Positions 18,144 to 27,749 of a stretch of 64,000 nt of DNA are shown one piece after another. A program made the position numbers and the translations under genes. The notes under the pieces are model-generated. The model was not told where the DNA came from. It saw nothing but the letters and a program-made list of their open reading frames with translations, and searched no databases. The DNA lies in the NCBI GenBank assembly GCA_002315915.1, contig DCIB01000022.1, positions 1 to 64,000 of the forward strand. Direction: 5' to 3'. Origin of the DNA: Caryophanales bacterium UBA1737 (GTDB lineage: Bacteria; Bacillota_I; Bacilli_A; ML615J-28; CAG-313). Each line of letters opens with the position of its first letter. The first letter of the stretch is position 1.

Positions 18144-20447
18144 ATGATTGTTAAAAAAGTTGCTGAATTCTTAAAAATTGAACCTAAAGAATTATTAGAT
18201 TTATTAAAAAATATTGCATTTGGAACAACTTATACTGAAGAATCAGATTTATCAAAAGAACTTGAAAAGAAGTTAGCAAAAAAATATGATGTTCCATATC
18301 CTTTTAAAGAGAAAAAAGTAGTTGAAACACCAGTTATTAAAGATACTAAAGAAAAAGTTGAAGTAAATATTAAAGTTGAAAAAGTTAATAATGATGTTTC
18401 AAAAAAGGAAGTCAAAAAAGATTCTATAGTAAAAGAAGAAAAAGTAGAAAAAATAGTTATCGAAGAAGCAAAAGAAGTAAAACCAATTATTCGTGAAGAA
18501 GAAAAGGTTGAATCTAAATTTGATGAAGAATATATGGAAGAATATGATGATTATTTAAAAGGTGATGAATATAATGCATCACTTACTCAACGTATTCATC
18601 AACATGGTGCAAAAACTAATGAAACTATAAATAAAAAGAATAAACAAACTAAATCACGTGCTGAAAAAAGAGCCGGTTCTTTAAAAGAAAATAAAGAAGA
18701 GAATGTTATTTATTATGAAAATGGTATGACAACACTTGATGTTGCAGAAGCTATGAATGTATCTATAACTGATTTAGTTAAGAAACTATTTACCTCTATG
18801 GGTGTATTTGCATCAGCTACTCAAACTTTAGATAAAGATACAGTAGAATTAATAGGTATGGAATATGGTTTTGAAGTTAAAAATAAAACTGTAACTGACT
18901 TAGTTAGATTTGATGAAATAGAAATAGTTGATAAGGAAGAAGATTTACGTCCAAGACCAGCTATTGTTACTATTATGGGTCACGTAGATCATGGTAAAAC
19001 TACTTTATTAGATCATATTAGAAATTCACATGTAACTAGTGGTGAAGCTGGTGGAATTACTCAACATATTGGTGCTTATCAAGTAGAAAAAAGCGGTAAA
19101 TTAATTACTTTTATTGATACACCAGGGCATGCAGCATTTACTGAAATGCGTGCACGTGGAGCTCAAGTTACGGATATTGTTATATTAGTAGTTGCAGCTG
19201 ATGATGGTGTTATGCCACAAACTAAAGAAGCTATTGAACATGCACAAGCAGCTGGTGTTCCAATTATTGTTGCAGTTAATAAAATGGATAAACAAGGTGT
19301 ATCACCAGAAAAAATTAAACAAGAATTAATGAATTATAATCTTGTACCAGAAGAATGGGGTGGAGATACAGTATATTGTCCAATTTCTGCTAAGACTGGT
19401 ATGGGTGTTGATGAATTACTTGAAATGGTTATCTTAATATCTGATATGAAAGATTTTAAAGCTAATCCATCACGTCTTGCAGTAGGAAGTGTTATTGAAG
19501 CTAGATTAGATAAAGGTAGAGGACCAGTTGCAACCCTTCTTGTTCAAAATGGTACATTAAAAGTTGGTGACTCTATAGTTGTAGGTAATACATATGGAAA
19601 AATACGTGCAATGCAAGATGAAAACGGAAGATCCGTTAAAGAAGCATTACCTGCAAAACCAGTTGAAGTTACTGGAATTAATGAAGTACCACAAGCTGGT
19701 GAAAAATTCATGGTATTAGACGATGAAAAGAGTGTTAAAGCTATTGCAGAAATAAGAGCTGAAAATAAATTAAATGAAGATATTAATGCTTTACATACTG
19801 CATCACTATCTAATATGGCAAAAGAAGATGGAGAAATTAAGAATCTTAATTTGATTATTAAATGTGATGTACAAGGTTCTATTGAAGCTATTAAAGGTTT
19901 AATTCAAAAAATAGATATAGAAGGAATTAAAATTAATATTATTGGAGCTCGTGTTGGTGGAATAACAGATAATGATATATCACTTGCAGTTGCTTCTCAA
20001 GCAATAGTTATTGGTTTTAATGTTCGTCCTAATTCTCAAATAACAGATCTTGCTAAAGATAAACATATAGAAATTCGTTTATATGATATTATTTATAAAT
20101 TACAAGAAGATATTGAAGCAGCAGCTAAAGGTATGTTAGATCCAGTATTTGAAGAAAAAGTAACTGGTGAAGCTGAAGTTAGAGAAATATTTAAGATATC
20201 TAAGATTGGTACTATTGCTGGTAGCATGGTTACTAAAGGTGAAGTTAAACGTAATGGCTCAGTTAGAATCATTCGTGATAGTATTGTAATTTATACAGGA
20301 CATATTGCTGGACTTCGTCGTTTTAAAGATGATGTTAAAGAAGTAAAAGAAGGATTTGATTGTGGTATTAATGTAGAAAACTTTAATGATATTAAAGTTG
20401 GAGATATCTTTGAATGCTTCGTAATGGAAGAGGTAAAAACTCTATAA
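18144..20447 (+). CDS. infB: Translation initiation factor IF-2
   Basis: GTPase that brings initiator fMet-tRNA to the 30S subunit and promotes subunit joining. The 767 residues comprise an N-terminal IF2N motif (about 1-50), a Lys/Glu-rich linker (about 50-180), a second IF2N-like helix bundle (about 190-245), and the G domain with GHVDHGKT near 279, DTPGHAAF and NKMD, followed by EF-Tu-like domain 2 and the C1/C2 domains. GAAAGGA is the ribosome-binding site. It lies in its standard operon between ylxQ and rbfA. Confidence 0.97.
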   Translation: MIVKKVAEFLKIEPKELLDLLKNIAFGTTYTEESDLSKELEKKLAKKYDVPYPFKEKKVVETPVIKDTKEKVEVNIKVEKVNNDVSKKEVKKDSIVKEEKVEKIVIEEAKEVKPIIREEEKVESKFDEEYMEEYDDYLKGDEYNASLTQRIHQHGAKTNETINKKNKQTKSRAEKRAGSLKENKEENVIYYENGMTTLDVAEAMNVSITDLVKKLFTSMGVFASATQTLDKDTVELIGMEYGFEVKNKTVTDLVRFDEIEIVDKEEDLRPRPAIVTIMGHVDHGKTTLLDHIRNSHVTSGEAGGITQHIGAYQVEKSGKLITFIDTPGHAAFTEMRARGAQVTDIVILVVAADDGVMPQTKEAIEHAQAAGVPIIVAVNKMDKQGVSPEKIKQELMNYNLVPEEWGGDTVYCPISAKTGMGVDELLEMVILISDMKDFKANPSRLAVGSVIEARLDKGRGPVATLLVQNGTLKVGDSIVVGNTYGKIRAMQDENGRSVKEALPAKPVEVTGINEVPQAGEKFMVLDDEKSVKAIAEIRAENKLNEDINALHTASLSNMAKEDGEIKNLNLIIKCDVQGSIEAIKGLIQKIDIEGIKINIIGARVGGITDNDISLAVASQAIVIGFNVRPNSQITDLAKDKHIEIRLYDIIYKLQEDIEAAAKGMLDPVFEEKVTGEAEVREIFKISKIGTIAGSMVTKGEVKRNGSVRIIRDSIVIYTGHIAGLRRFKDDVKEVKEGFDCGINVENFNDIKVGDIFECFVMEEVKTL

Positions 20448-20448
20448 T

Positions 20449-20799
20449 ATGGCTTATAGAACAGAAAGAGTTGAAAGCATAATACGTAAAGAATTATCTA
20501 ACATATTATTATTTGAAGCACATGATGCTCATTTAAAATATGTATCTATTACAAAAGTATCTTTAAATAAAGATATGAGTGTTGCTTTAATATGGTATAC
20601 AGTTATGGGCACCAAAGAAGAAATAGAAGCAACAAAAGCTATTCTAGAAAAATCAAAAGGATATTTACGTAGTTCTATTGCAAAAAAACTTGATTTAAGA
20701 AAAACACCAGAATTAAGATTTAAATATGATGAATCATTAGAATATGGTGCTCATATAGAAGAAATACTAAATAATATAAATAAAAATGAAGAAAAATAG
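20449..20799 (+). CDS. rbfA: Ribosome-binding factor A
   Basis: Late 30S maturation factor acting on the 5' end of 16S rRNA. The 116 residues fit the KH-like RbfA family: 'YRTERVESIIRKELSNIL' at the N terminus, 'YVSITKVSLNKDMSVALIW' strands, and the 'LRKTPELRFKYDESLEYGAH' region near 85. It begins one base after infB stops, with no separate ribosome-binding site. malQ overlaps its last 14 bases, which extends this translation operon into carbohydrate metabolism. Confidence 0.95.
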   Translation: MAYRTERVESIIRKELSNILLFEAHDAHLKYVSITKVSLNKDMSVALIWYTVMGTKEEIEATKAILEKSKGYLRSSIAKKLDLRKTPELRFKYDESLEYGAHIEEILNNINKNEEK

Positions 20800-22264
20800 A
20801 GAAAGTGGTATATTAATGCCATTATTTAGTCTTCCTAATTCTTATGGAATAGGAAGCCTAGGACACGATGCATATAATTATGTAGATTTTTTATATAAAT
20901 CTAATATTAAATATTGGCAATTATTACCTTTAAATCCAACTTCATATGGAGATTCTCCATATCAATCATTTTCTGCTTTTGCAGGTAACCCTTATTTTAT
21001 AGATTTAGAAACTTTACAAGAAAAAGGTTATTTAACAAAAGAAGAAGTTGATTCATTATTTGATGAATCAACTTCAATTGATTATGAAAAATTATATAAA
21101 ACTAGATTTAATATTTTATATACAGCATATAAAAGATTTGATAAATCTAAAATGAATAATTTTATAAAAGAAAATAAAGATTGGTTAGAAGGTTATTCAT
21201 TATTTATGACTATTAAAAATAGTTTTAATGATGTATCATTTCTATCTTGGCCTAGTGAATATATAACTCATGATGAAGATACTATTGATTCTTTTATAAA
21301 AGATAATCAAGATAGAATAGATTTTTGGAATTTTATTCAATATGAATTCTATGAAGAGTATTTTACATTAAAAGAATATGCTAATTCTAAAGGTGTATAT
21401 TTAATTGGTGATATGCCAATATATGTATCTTTAGATTCAAGTGATGTTTGGAATAATAAGAATGAATTTTTATTAGATGAAAGATATAATCCAACACTTG
21501 TTGCTGGAGTACCTCCAGATTATTTTTCTCCGAATGGTCAATTATGGGGTAATCCATTATATGATTATGATTACATGAAGAAAAATAATTATTCATGGTG
21601 GATTAAAAGAATTAAAGCAGCATCTAAAATGTATGATTTAGTTAGAATTGATCATTTTAGAGGTTTTGAATCATTTTATGCTATTAAAGCAGGTGAATCA
21701 ACAGCAATTAATGGTACTTGGATAAAAGGACCAGGAGCATCTTTATTTAAAGAAGCAGAAAAATGTTTAGGTAAATTAAATATAATTGCAGAAAATTTAG
21801 GACTAATCACTAAAGAAGTAGATGATATGATTAATGAATTAGGATATCCTGGTATGAAAGTATCTCAATTTTCATTTAAAAAAGGTGTTAGTACCGATGC
21901 AGCATTCTTTAATTTAGAATATAATTGTGTTTGTTATCCTGGTACTCATGATAATGAACCTATAAGATCATGGTTTAATAGTTTAGATCAAAGTATGAAA
22001 GAGTTTATTATGGATAGATTATTCATTAAAGATGAATATGATATTGGTAATGCATTAATAAGAGCTGTATTAAATAGTGTTTGTAAATATGCAATAATAC
22101 CTATGTGGGATTATTTACAAAAAGGTCATGAATCTAGAATTAATACTCCATCAACTATGGGTAATAATTGGAAGTTTAGAATAGAAAAAAATGATTTAAA
22201 TGATGATTTAGCTAATTATATAAATCATTTACAATATATTTACTGTAGAAATATGCATAATTAA
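20786..22264 (+). CDS. malQ: 4-alpha-glucanotransferase (amylomaltase, GH77)
   Basis: Transfers alpha-1,4-glucan segments between maltooligosaccharides. The 492 residues show GH77 landmarks: 'RESGILMPLFSLPNSYGIGS' at the N terminus, 'YWQLLPLNPTSYGDSPYQS' near 45, nucleophile Asp in 'VRIDHFRGF' near 288, acid/base Glu in 'IIAENLG' near 335, and 'GTHDNEP' near 390. It starts within rbfA, so it is translated from the infB operon message, an unusual site for this gene; no other starch or maltose gene is near. Confidence 0.96.
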   Translation: MKKNRESGILMPLFSLPNSYGIGSLGHDAYNYVDFLYKSNIKYWQLLPLNPTSYGDSPYQSFSAFAGNPYFIDLETLQEKGYLTKEEVDSLFDESTSIDYEKLYKTRFNILYTAYKRFDKSKMNNFIKENKDWLEGYSLFMTIKNSFNDVSFLSWPSEYITHDEDTIDSFIKDNQDRIDFWNFIQYEFYEEYFTLKEYANSKGVYLIGDMPIYVSLDSSDVWNNKNEFLLDERYNPTLVAGVPPDYFSPNGQLWGNPLYDYDYMKKNNYSWWIKRIKAASKMYDLVRIDHFRGFESFYAIKAGESTAINGTWIKGPGASLFKEAEKCLGKLNIIAENLGLITKEVDDMINELGYPGMKVSQFSFKKGVSTDAAFFNLEYNCVCYPGTHDNEPIRSWFNSLDQSMKEFIMDRLFIKDEYDIGNALIRAVLNSVCKYAIIPMWDYLQKGHESRINTPSTMGNNWKFRIEKNDLNDDLANYINHLQYIYCRNMHN

Positions 22265-22286
22265 TATTTATTGAAAGGAGTTTCTT

Positions 22287-24080
22287 ATGAATAATGATAT
22301 AAAATCATATATAAAAGATAAATTATCATTAGTACCACTTAAACCTGGTTGTTATCAAATGTATAACAAAGATGGTGTAATCATATATGTTGGTAAAGCA
22401 AAACTCCTTCAAAATAGATTAAAAAGTTATTTTACAGGTGCTCATGATGCTAAAACTACCCAAATGGTATCAGAAGTAGTTAATTTTGAATATATAATTA
22501 CTAATTCTGAAAAAGAAGCATTCTTATTAGAACATAATTTTATTAAAGAATATAGACCGTTTTATAATATATTACTTATGGATGATAAAACATATCCATA
22601 TATAGTTATTACAAATGAAACATCTCCTAGAGTTATTGTATCTAGAGACATATCTAAGATGAAAAAACGAAACGGATATAAATTATATGGCCCATATCCA
22701 AATGTTAAAGCATGTAATGATGCTGTAGAAGTTATCAATAAAGTATATCCATTTAGAAAATGTCATGAAATACCTAAGAAAAAATGTATTTATTATGATA
22801 TGCATAACTGTTTAGCACCATGTATTAATAAAATAACAAGAAATGATTATCAAGAATATTTAGATAAGGTAACTAAGTTTTTAAATGGAACATCTAAAGA
22901 TGTTTTACAAGAATTAAATAATCTAATGCTTAAAGCATCAGATAATTTAGAATTTGAAAAAGCTTTAGAATATAAAGAATTAATTGATAGTATATCAATA
23001 GTTCCAGAAAAAGAAAAGATTACATTAAATGATGGTATTACAAGAGATATATTTGGCTACTATGTTAAAAATGATACTATATGTATACAAGTATTACATA
23101 TGCGTCAAGGTAAAATTATCGAAAGAAACGGCGAAATATTTGATTTAGTAGATGATTTAGATGAAGTATTCTTATCATTTATATATGAATTTTATGATTC
23201 AAATAAAATAACTGTTCCAGAAGAAATATTAATACCAGATATTAATGATTATCAAATATTAGAAGAATTATTAGATACTAAAGTAATAGTTCCAAAAATT
23301 GGCTTGAAGAAACAACTTGTTGATATGGTTTCTGAGAATGCATTTAATAAAGCTGATTCATTAGAAAAATTAAAATTATTAAAGATTTCTAAAACAAAAG
23401 AACCATTAATAGAATTACAAAATATTTTAAATATCACATTTCCGAAAGTAATAGAATTATTTGATAATTCAAATATTCAAGGAGTATCAAGTATTTCTGC
23501 TATGGTAACTTATATAGATGGAGTTCCATCTTATAAAGATTATAGAAAATATAATGTAAAAACAGTTATTGGTGCAGATGATTTTCATACAATGCAAGAA
23601 GTATTAACCCGTAGATATAAAAGAGTTATAAAAGATAACTTACGTAAGCCAAATTTAGTTATTGTAGATGGCGGATTACCTCAAGTAATGGCAGCTCAAG
23701 AAATATTTGAGAATTTAAATATTACTGATATTAATTTAATTGGTCTTGAAAAAGATGATCATCATAGAACTAAATCTATAGTTACTATATATGGAGAACA
23801 TATAGATTTAGATAAGCATTCTAATTTATTTTTATTATTAGAAGCAATGCAAGATGAAGTACATCGATTTGCAATAACATTCTTTAGAAATAAACATACT
23901 AAAAATACATTTAAAAGTATAATTGATTCTATTGAAGGTATAGGAGATAAAAGAAAAAAGATGATTTTATCATCTTTTGATTCAATTGATGATTTAAAAC
24001 ATACATCAATTGAAAATTTAAGATCTTTAGGCATTCCTAAAGATACAGCAGAAAAATTATTAAACGAATTAAATAAGTAA
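22287..24080 (+). CDS. uvrC: Excinuclease ABC subunit C
   Basis: Nuclease of nucleotide excision repair that cuts the damaged strand on both sides of the lesion. The 597 residues contain the N-terminal GIY-YIG domain ('PGCYQMYNKDGVIIYVGKAK', about 14-92), a Cys cluster 'CHEIPKKKCIYYDMHNCLAPC' region near 155-175, a UVR motif near 200-235, the RNase H-like second nuclease domain, and C-terminal helix-hairpin-helix motifs ('GIGDKRKKMIL', 'LGIPKDTAEKLL'). AAAGGAG precedes the start. uvrA and uvrB are not in the window. Confidence 0.96.
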   Translation: MNNDIKSYIKDKLSLVPLKPGCYQMYNKDGVIIYVGKAKLLQNRLKSYFTGAHDAKTTQMVSEVVNFEYIITNSEKEAFLLEHNFIKEYRPFYNILLMDDKTYPYIVITNETSPRVIVSRDISKMKKRNGYKLYGPYPNVKACNDAVEVINKVYPFRKCHEIPKKKCIYYDMHNCLAPCINKITRNDYQEYLDKVTKFLNGTSKDVLQELNNLMLKASDNLEFEKALEYKELIDSISIVPEKEKITLNDGITRDIFGYYVKNDTICIQVLHMRQGKIIERNGEIFDLVDDLDEVFLSFIYEFYDSNKITVPEEILIPDINDYQILEELLDTKVIVPKIGLKKQLVDMVSENAFNKADSLEKLKLLKISKTKEPLIELQNILNITFPKVIELFDNSNIQGVSSISAMVTYIDGVPSYKDYRKYNVKTVIGADDFHTMQEVLTRRYKRVIKDNLRKPNLVIVDGGLPQVMAAQEIFENLNITDINLIGLEKDDHHRTKSIVTIYGEHIDLDKHSNLFLLLEAMQDEVHRFAITFFRNKHTKNTFKSIIDSIEGIGDKRKKMILSSFDSIDDLKHTSIENLRSLGIPKDTAEKLLNELNK

Positions 24081-24101
24081 TTTTAATATAAGGAGGTAAA
24101 A

Positions 24102-24968
24102 ATGCAATTAATAAGTGGAAAAGTCAGAACTTATTATGATGAAAATAGAGTATTTGATATGCTTATAAAAAATAAATTAGTGTATTTTTACCTATCTCAT
24201 TCTCAAGCTAAAAAACTTGAAATATATTTATCACTAGGTAATTATGTAACATTTTACGCAACAGATAAACCAATATTTGTTGGAAATGTATATGCATATC
24301 AAGTTGTAGATTTTGATAAGATATATAAAATGCAAGGTAATAAAGAAATAGTTTATTATAATCATCAAGATAATGTTGAACAAGTAAAAAAATTACTTAG
24401 AAAAGATACTTATAGATTATTTTTAGATTTAGAATTCTCTATGCCACCAGTAAATTATCATCATGGAGATATTCCACAATTTCATGCTGAAATTGTAGAA
24501 TATGGAATGTGTTTAGAAGATGCAAATGGGAATATAATTGATTCTAGTTATGGATTAGTAAAGCCTTTGGATGAAAGAGGAATTAATGAATATACATTAA
24601 ATTTCATTCATAAGACAGAAAATGAATTAAAAAATGCTTCATATTATTCTAAGTTTTATAATACATTAAAAGATTATATGACTCTTTATCAACCTATTAT
24701 TTATGTTTGGGGCAGAAATGACTATTTAATAATAAATAAAAGTTATTTATTACATAAGGTTACACCTATTACTGAAAGAAAGAATTATATTAATTTAATG
24801 CAGTTATTTAAAACATATTATAAAGAAAAAAATGATATTGGATTATATAATGCATATGATTATTTTGGTAAAAAACCTATATTAGATGAACAAGATCATA
24901 ATGCTTTACATGATGCCGAAGCAACATTAGAATTATTTCATTTATTTGATAAAACAATTAATAAATAA
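24102..24968 (+). CDS. DEDDh-type 3'-5' exonuclease with an N-terminal OB-like domain
   Basis: The 288 residues split into a beta-rich N-terminal part (about 1-95, 'ISGKVRTYYDENRVFDMLIK', S1/cold-shock-like by eye) and an RNase-H-fold exonuclease. All DEDDh residues are visible: 'LDLEFSM' (Asp and Glu) near 107, 'WGRNDYL' (Asp) near 208, and 'HNALHDAEAT' (His and Asp) near 266. Such proteins trim RNA or DNA 3' ends. It lies between uvrC and rnj, with a strong AAGGAGG. A role with RNase J in RNA turnover is inference; repair trimming with UvrC is the alternative. Confidence 0.7.
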   Translation: MQLISGKVRTYYDENRVFDMLIKNKLVYFYLSHSQAKKLEIYLSLGNYVTFYATDKPIFVGNVYAYQVVDFDKIYKMQGNKEIVYYNHQDNVEQVKKLLRKDTYRLFLDLEFSMPPVNYHHGDIPQFHAEIVEYGMCLEDANGNIIDSSYGLVKPLDERGINEYTLNFIHKTENELKNASYYSKFYNTLKDYMTLYQPIIYVWGRNDYLIINKSYLLHKVTPITERKNYINLMQLFKTYYKEKNDIGLYNAYDYFGKKPILDEQDHNALHDAEATLELFHLFDKTINK

Positions 24969-25003
24969 AATATTAAAAAAATATATTTTGAAAGGAGGAA
25001 AAA

Positions 25004-26722
25004 ATGGATAAAACTCATTCAAACAAACAAATAAATCAATCTAAAAATACAAAAATTGATACAAATATAAAAGTATATTCATTGGGCGGACTTGGTGTAG
25101 TTGGAATGAATATGTATTTAGTAGAACAAGATGATGAAATAATCATTATGGATGCTGGAATATTATTTGCTGATGATGATGTTCATGGAGTAAACTATAT
25201 TATTCCTGATTTTACATACTTAGAGCAAAATGAGAAAAAAATTGTTGGTTTATTTATAACTCATGGACATGAAGATCATATAGGAGCAATTCCATTCTTA
25301 TTAAAAAAAGTAAAAATTCCTTGTATTTATGCATCGGGTATTGCGGTACCATTAATATCTAATAAATTAGCAGAATTTCCAGATGTTAAATATAAGATGG
25401 TTGAGTATAATGATGATTCTAAATATAAATTCAAACATTTTGAATTATCTTTCTTTAGGACAAATCATTCTATTCCTGATTCATTTGGAATTGCAATAAA
25501 AACTAAACTTGGATATATTGTAAATACAGGTGATTTTAAATTTGATTTTAGTCCACTTGGTACACCTTCTGATTTCTATAAGATGACAAAACTTGGTGAA
25601 GAAGGAGTATATTGTTTATTATCTGAATCAACAAACGCTAATATTTCAACTTTATCTGAATCAGAAAAGAAAATTGCTGATACTTTATATAGTCTATTTC
25701 ATCAAATTGAAGGAAGAATATTAGTTGCAACATTTGCATCTAATGTATATAGAGTACAACAAATTATAGAAGCAAGCGTATCAGTAGGTCGTCCTGTTAT
25801 AGTATTTGGCCATAGTATGGAGTTAACTATTGAAGCTGCTCAAAAACTTAAATATATTAATGTACCTAAAGGTACAATTATAAGAAGTAGAGATATTAAA
25901 AAGATAGAATCTGATCATGTAACTATACTTTGTACTGGATCACAAGGTGAACCTATGGCGGCATTATCAAGAATTGCATCTGGAACTCATAAACAAATTA
26001 CATTAAAACCAAATGATACAATTATTTATTCATCAAAACCAATTCCGGGAAATGAACAATTTGTAAATAGAAATATTGATAAATTAGTTCATTCTGGAGC
26101 ACATGTTATTATAAATAGTTTATTAACTGATACTCATACAACAGGTCATGCTTCACAAAATGAATTAAAATTAATGTTATCATTTATGAAACCAAAGTAT
26201 TTTGTTCCAGTTCATGGAGAATATGCAATGCTTAAACGTCATGTTAAACTAGCAACAACTTTAGGCATTCTTAAGAAAAACTGTTTTGTTTTAGGACCAG
26301 GAGATGTATTTTGTTTAAATGAAAAAGGTGCTAAACTTCTTCCTCAAGCAGTTCCTGCATCAGATATATATTTAGATTCTCAATTATCCGATGTAGACAG
26401 TGGCATATTAAAAGACAGAAAAAAAATGGCTGATGATGGATTCATATATATTGATATGTTTATTAATAGAGAAAAAACTTTATTAAATCAACCAATTGTA
26501 TTACTTAAAGGATTTACAATTCCAGAATTAAGTGATTCAATTATTAATTCTATAAGTCAAAAGGTAACAGATATTTATAATAAACTTATAAATCAACAAA
26601 ATAAATTATCGATACAGGCTATAGAAAAACAAGTTTTAAATCAAATAAATCAATATATTTATTCTAAATTAATGAGTAAACCTTTAGTTAGTGTTACCAT
26701 TCAAATTATAAATAATAAATAG
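25004..26722 (+). CDS. rnj: Ribonuclease J
   Basis: Metallo-beta-lactamase/beta-CASP nuclease with endonuclease and 5'-3' exonuclease activity, central to Firmicute mRNA decay. The 572 residues show HGHEDHIGAIPFLL (zinc site) near 87, 'TNHSIPDSFG', 'VNTGDFKFD', the beta-CASP 'VATFASNVYRVQQII' segment, 'GSQGEPMAAL', and 'VPVHGEYAMLKRH' near 405. A C-terminal dimerisation domain follows. AAAGGAGG precedes the start. It ends at a terminator shared with def. One rnj copy is in the window; a second paralogue elsewhere cannot be excluded. Confidence 0.95.
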   Translation: MDKTHSNKQINQSKNTKIDTNIKVYSLGGLGVVGMNMYLVEQDDEIIIMDAGILFADDDVHGVNYIIPDFTYLEQNEKKIVGLFITHGHEDHIGAIPFLLKKVKIPCIYASGIAVPLISNKLAEFPDVKYKMVEYNDDSKYKFKHFELSFFRTNHSIPDSFGIAIKTKLGYIVNTGDFKFDFSPLGTPSDFYKMTKLGEEGVYCLLSESTNANISTLSESEKKIADTLYSLFHQIEGRILVATFASNVYRVQQIIEASVSVGRPVIVFGHSMELTIEAAQKLKYINVPKGTIIRSRDIKKIESDHVTILCTGSQGEPMAALSRIASGTHKQITLKPNDTIIYSSKPIPGNEQFVNRNIDKLVHSGAHVIINSLLTDTHTTGHASQNELKLMLSFMKPKYFVPVHGEYAMLKRHVKLATTLGILKKNCFVLGPGDVFCLNEKGAKLLPQAVPASDIYLDSQLSDVDSGILKDRKKMADDGFIYIDMFINREKTLLNQPIVLLKGFTIPELSDSIINSISQKVTDIYNKLINQQNKLSIQAIEKQVLNQINQYIYSKLMSKPLVSVTIQIINNK

Positions 26723-26751
26723 AAGGTAGAAATAATTTTCTACCTTCTATT
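26719..26751. terminator. Bidirectional terminator between rnj and def
   Basis: A 12-bp perfect stem (AGAAGGTAGAAA with TTTCTACCTTCT) and 4-base loop begin at the rnj stop codon and end on the def stop codon. T runs on either side are interrupted, so efficiency may be moderate. Confidence 0.75.
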
Positions 26752-27319
26752 TAAATTCAATAGGATGTGAGTTATTAGGAATATAATTTGGCTCTTTTTG
26801 ATTTACTCTATCTACAAATAATATTCCATTTAAATGATCATATTCATGCTGGAATACTATTGCTAAATAACCTTTTAATTTAGTCGTTTTTAGTGTAATT
26901 GATGAAGTTTCTTTATCATAATAGTACGCTTCAAATGTAACTTTATATGGTCTATGTATTAATGCATGACATTCTCTATCGACAGATAAACAACCTTCTC
27001 CACCAGGTAAATATGTTAATTCATCAGAATAACTCTTAATTTTAGGATTTATTAAAAAGAATTCATGATATTCACCATTTTCATCAGGAGCCACAATAGC
27101 AATCATTTTTTTTAAGATACCAAGTTGTGGTGCAGCTAGTCCTACAGCTGGTCTATATAATGGATTATTTTCATTTTCTTCTTTAGTTGAATCATAGATA
27201 TAATTAATCATATCATTCATTATCTTTTGATCTTCAATAGATAAAGGAATATTTACATCAAGACTTTTCTTTCTTAATAATTCATTACCTTCTCTAATTA
27301 CATTTTTCATTGTAATCAT
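26747..27319 (-). CDS. def: Peptide deformylase
   Basis: Removes the N-formyl group from nascent proteins. The 190 residues carry the three deformylase motifs: 'VGLAAPQLG' near 60, 'EGCLSVD' near 110, and the metal motif 'QHEYDH' near 155. Length and insert before motif 1 fit the Gram-positive type II enzyme. AGAGGA precedes the first ATG; a second ATG three codons later is possible. It is a minus-strand single gene with its own extended -10 promoter. Confidence 0.95.
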   Translation of the reverse strand: MITMKNVIREGNELLRKKSLDVNIPLSIEDQKIMNDMINYIYDSTKEENENNPLYRPAVGLAAPQLGILKKMIAIVAPDENGEYHEFFLINPKIKSYSDELTYLPGGEGCLSVDRECHALIHRPYKVTFEAYYYDKETSSITLKTTKLKGYLAIVFQHEYDHLNGILFVDRVNQKEPNYIPNNSHPIEFK

Positions 27320-27342
27320 ATTTTTTTCCTCTATATATAAAT

Positions 27343-27351
27343 ATTATATCA
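27343..27351 (-). promoter_or_regulatory. Extended -10 promoter of def
   Basis: Read on the minus strand this is TGATATAAT, about 23 bases before the def start codon. No clear -35 is present. Confidence 0.5.
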
Positions 27352-27390
27352 AATATCTATTTCTTTTATTTAAAAAACATTTTATATATT

Positions 27391-27399
27391 TGTTATAAT
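27391..27399 (+). promoter_or_regulatory. Extended -10 promoter giving a probably leaderless message
   Basis: TGTTATAAT is an extended -10 element ending 6 bases before the UPF0223 start codon. Transcription should begin on or within a base of the ATG, and no ribosome-binding site fits in between. Confidence 0.55.
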
Positions 27400-27405
27400 T
27401 TATAT

Positions 27406-27678
27406 ATGAAAGCAAAATTAGAAGAAAAAATATCATTTGATATAGATTTTAATTCATTTACAACAGATGAAATTATTAAAATATTTGATTTTTATTCTGC
27501 AATATCTTTATATGCTGATGGTAAAAAAACAAATATTCCTGATTTAATTAATAAATATCATATCTATAGAAATACACTAAATTCTATTGCATTCGAAAAA
27601 AGATATAATAATATGTTTGAAAAGAAAACTGGAATTAAAATTTATCAAACAATGAGAGATTTAGAACAAAATAAATAA
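27406..27678 (+). CDS. UPF0223 family protein (YktA-like)
   Basis: The 90 residues match the small UPF0223 family found in Bacilli: 'FTTDEIIKIFDFYSAISLYA' near the N terminus, a middle 'IPDLINKYHIYRNTLNSIA' helix, and 'FEKKTGIKIYQTMRDL' at the end. No function is established for the family. The gene is monocistronic, probably leaderless given its promoter position, and is followed by the rpsP promoter without an obvious terminator. Confidence 0.75.
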   Translation: MKAKLEEKISFDIDFNSFTTDEIIKIFDFYSAISLYADGKKTNIPDLINKYHIYRNTLNSIAFEKRYNNMFEKKTGIKIYQTMRDLEQNK

Positions 27679-27697
27679 TGCTGTTAAGGTATTTTAC

Positions 27698-27726
27698 TTG
27701 ACGACTTTATTTATTTTATATATAAT
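27698..27726 (+). promoter_or_regulatory. Strong promoter of rpsP-khpA
   Basis: TTGACG (27698-27703), a 17-base spacer and TATAAT (27721-27726) nearly match the housekeeping consensus. It lacks the TGN extension seen at most other promoters here. A GGAGG ribosome-binding site follows. Confidence 0.9.
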
Positions 27727-27749
27727 ATAGTTGTAATAAGGAGGAATTT

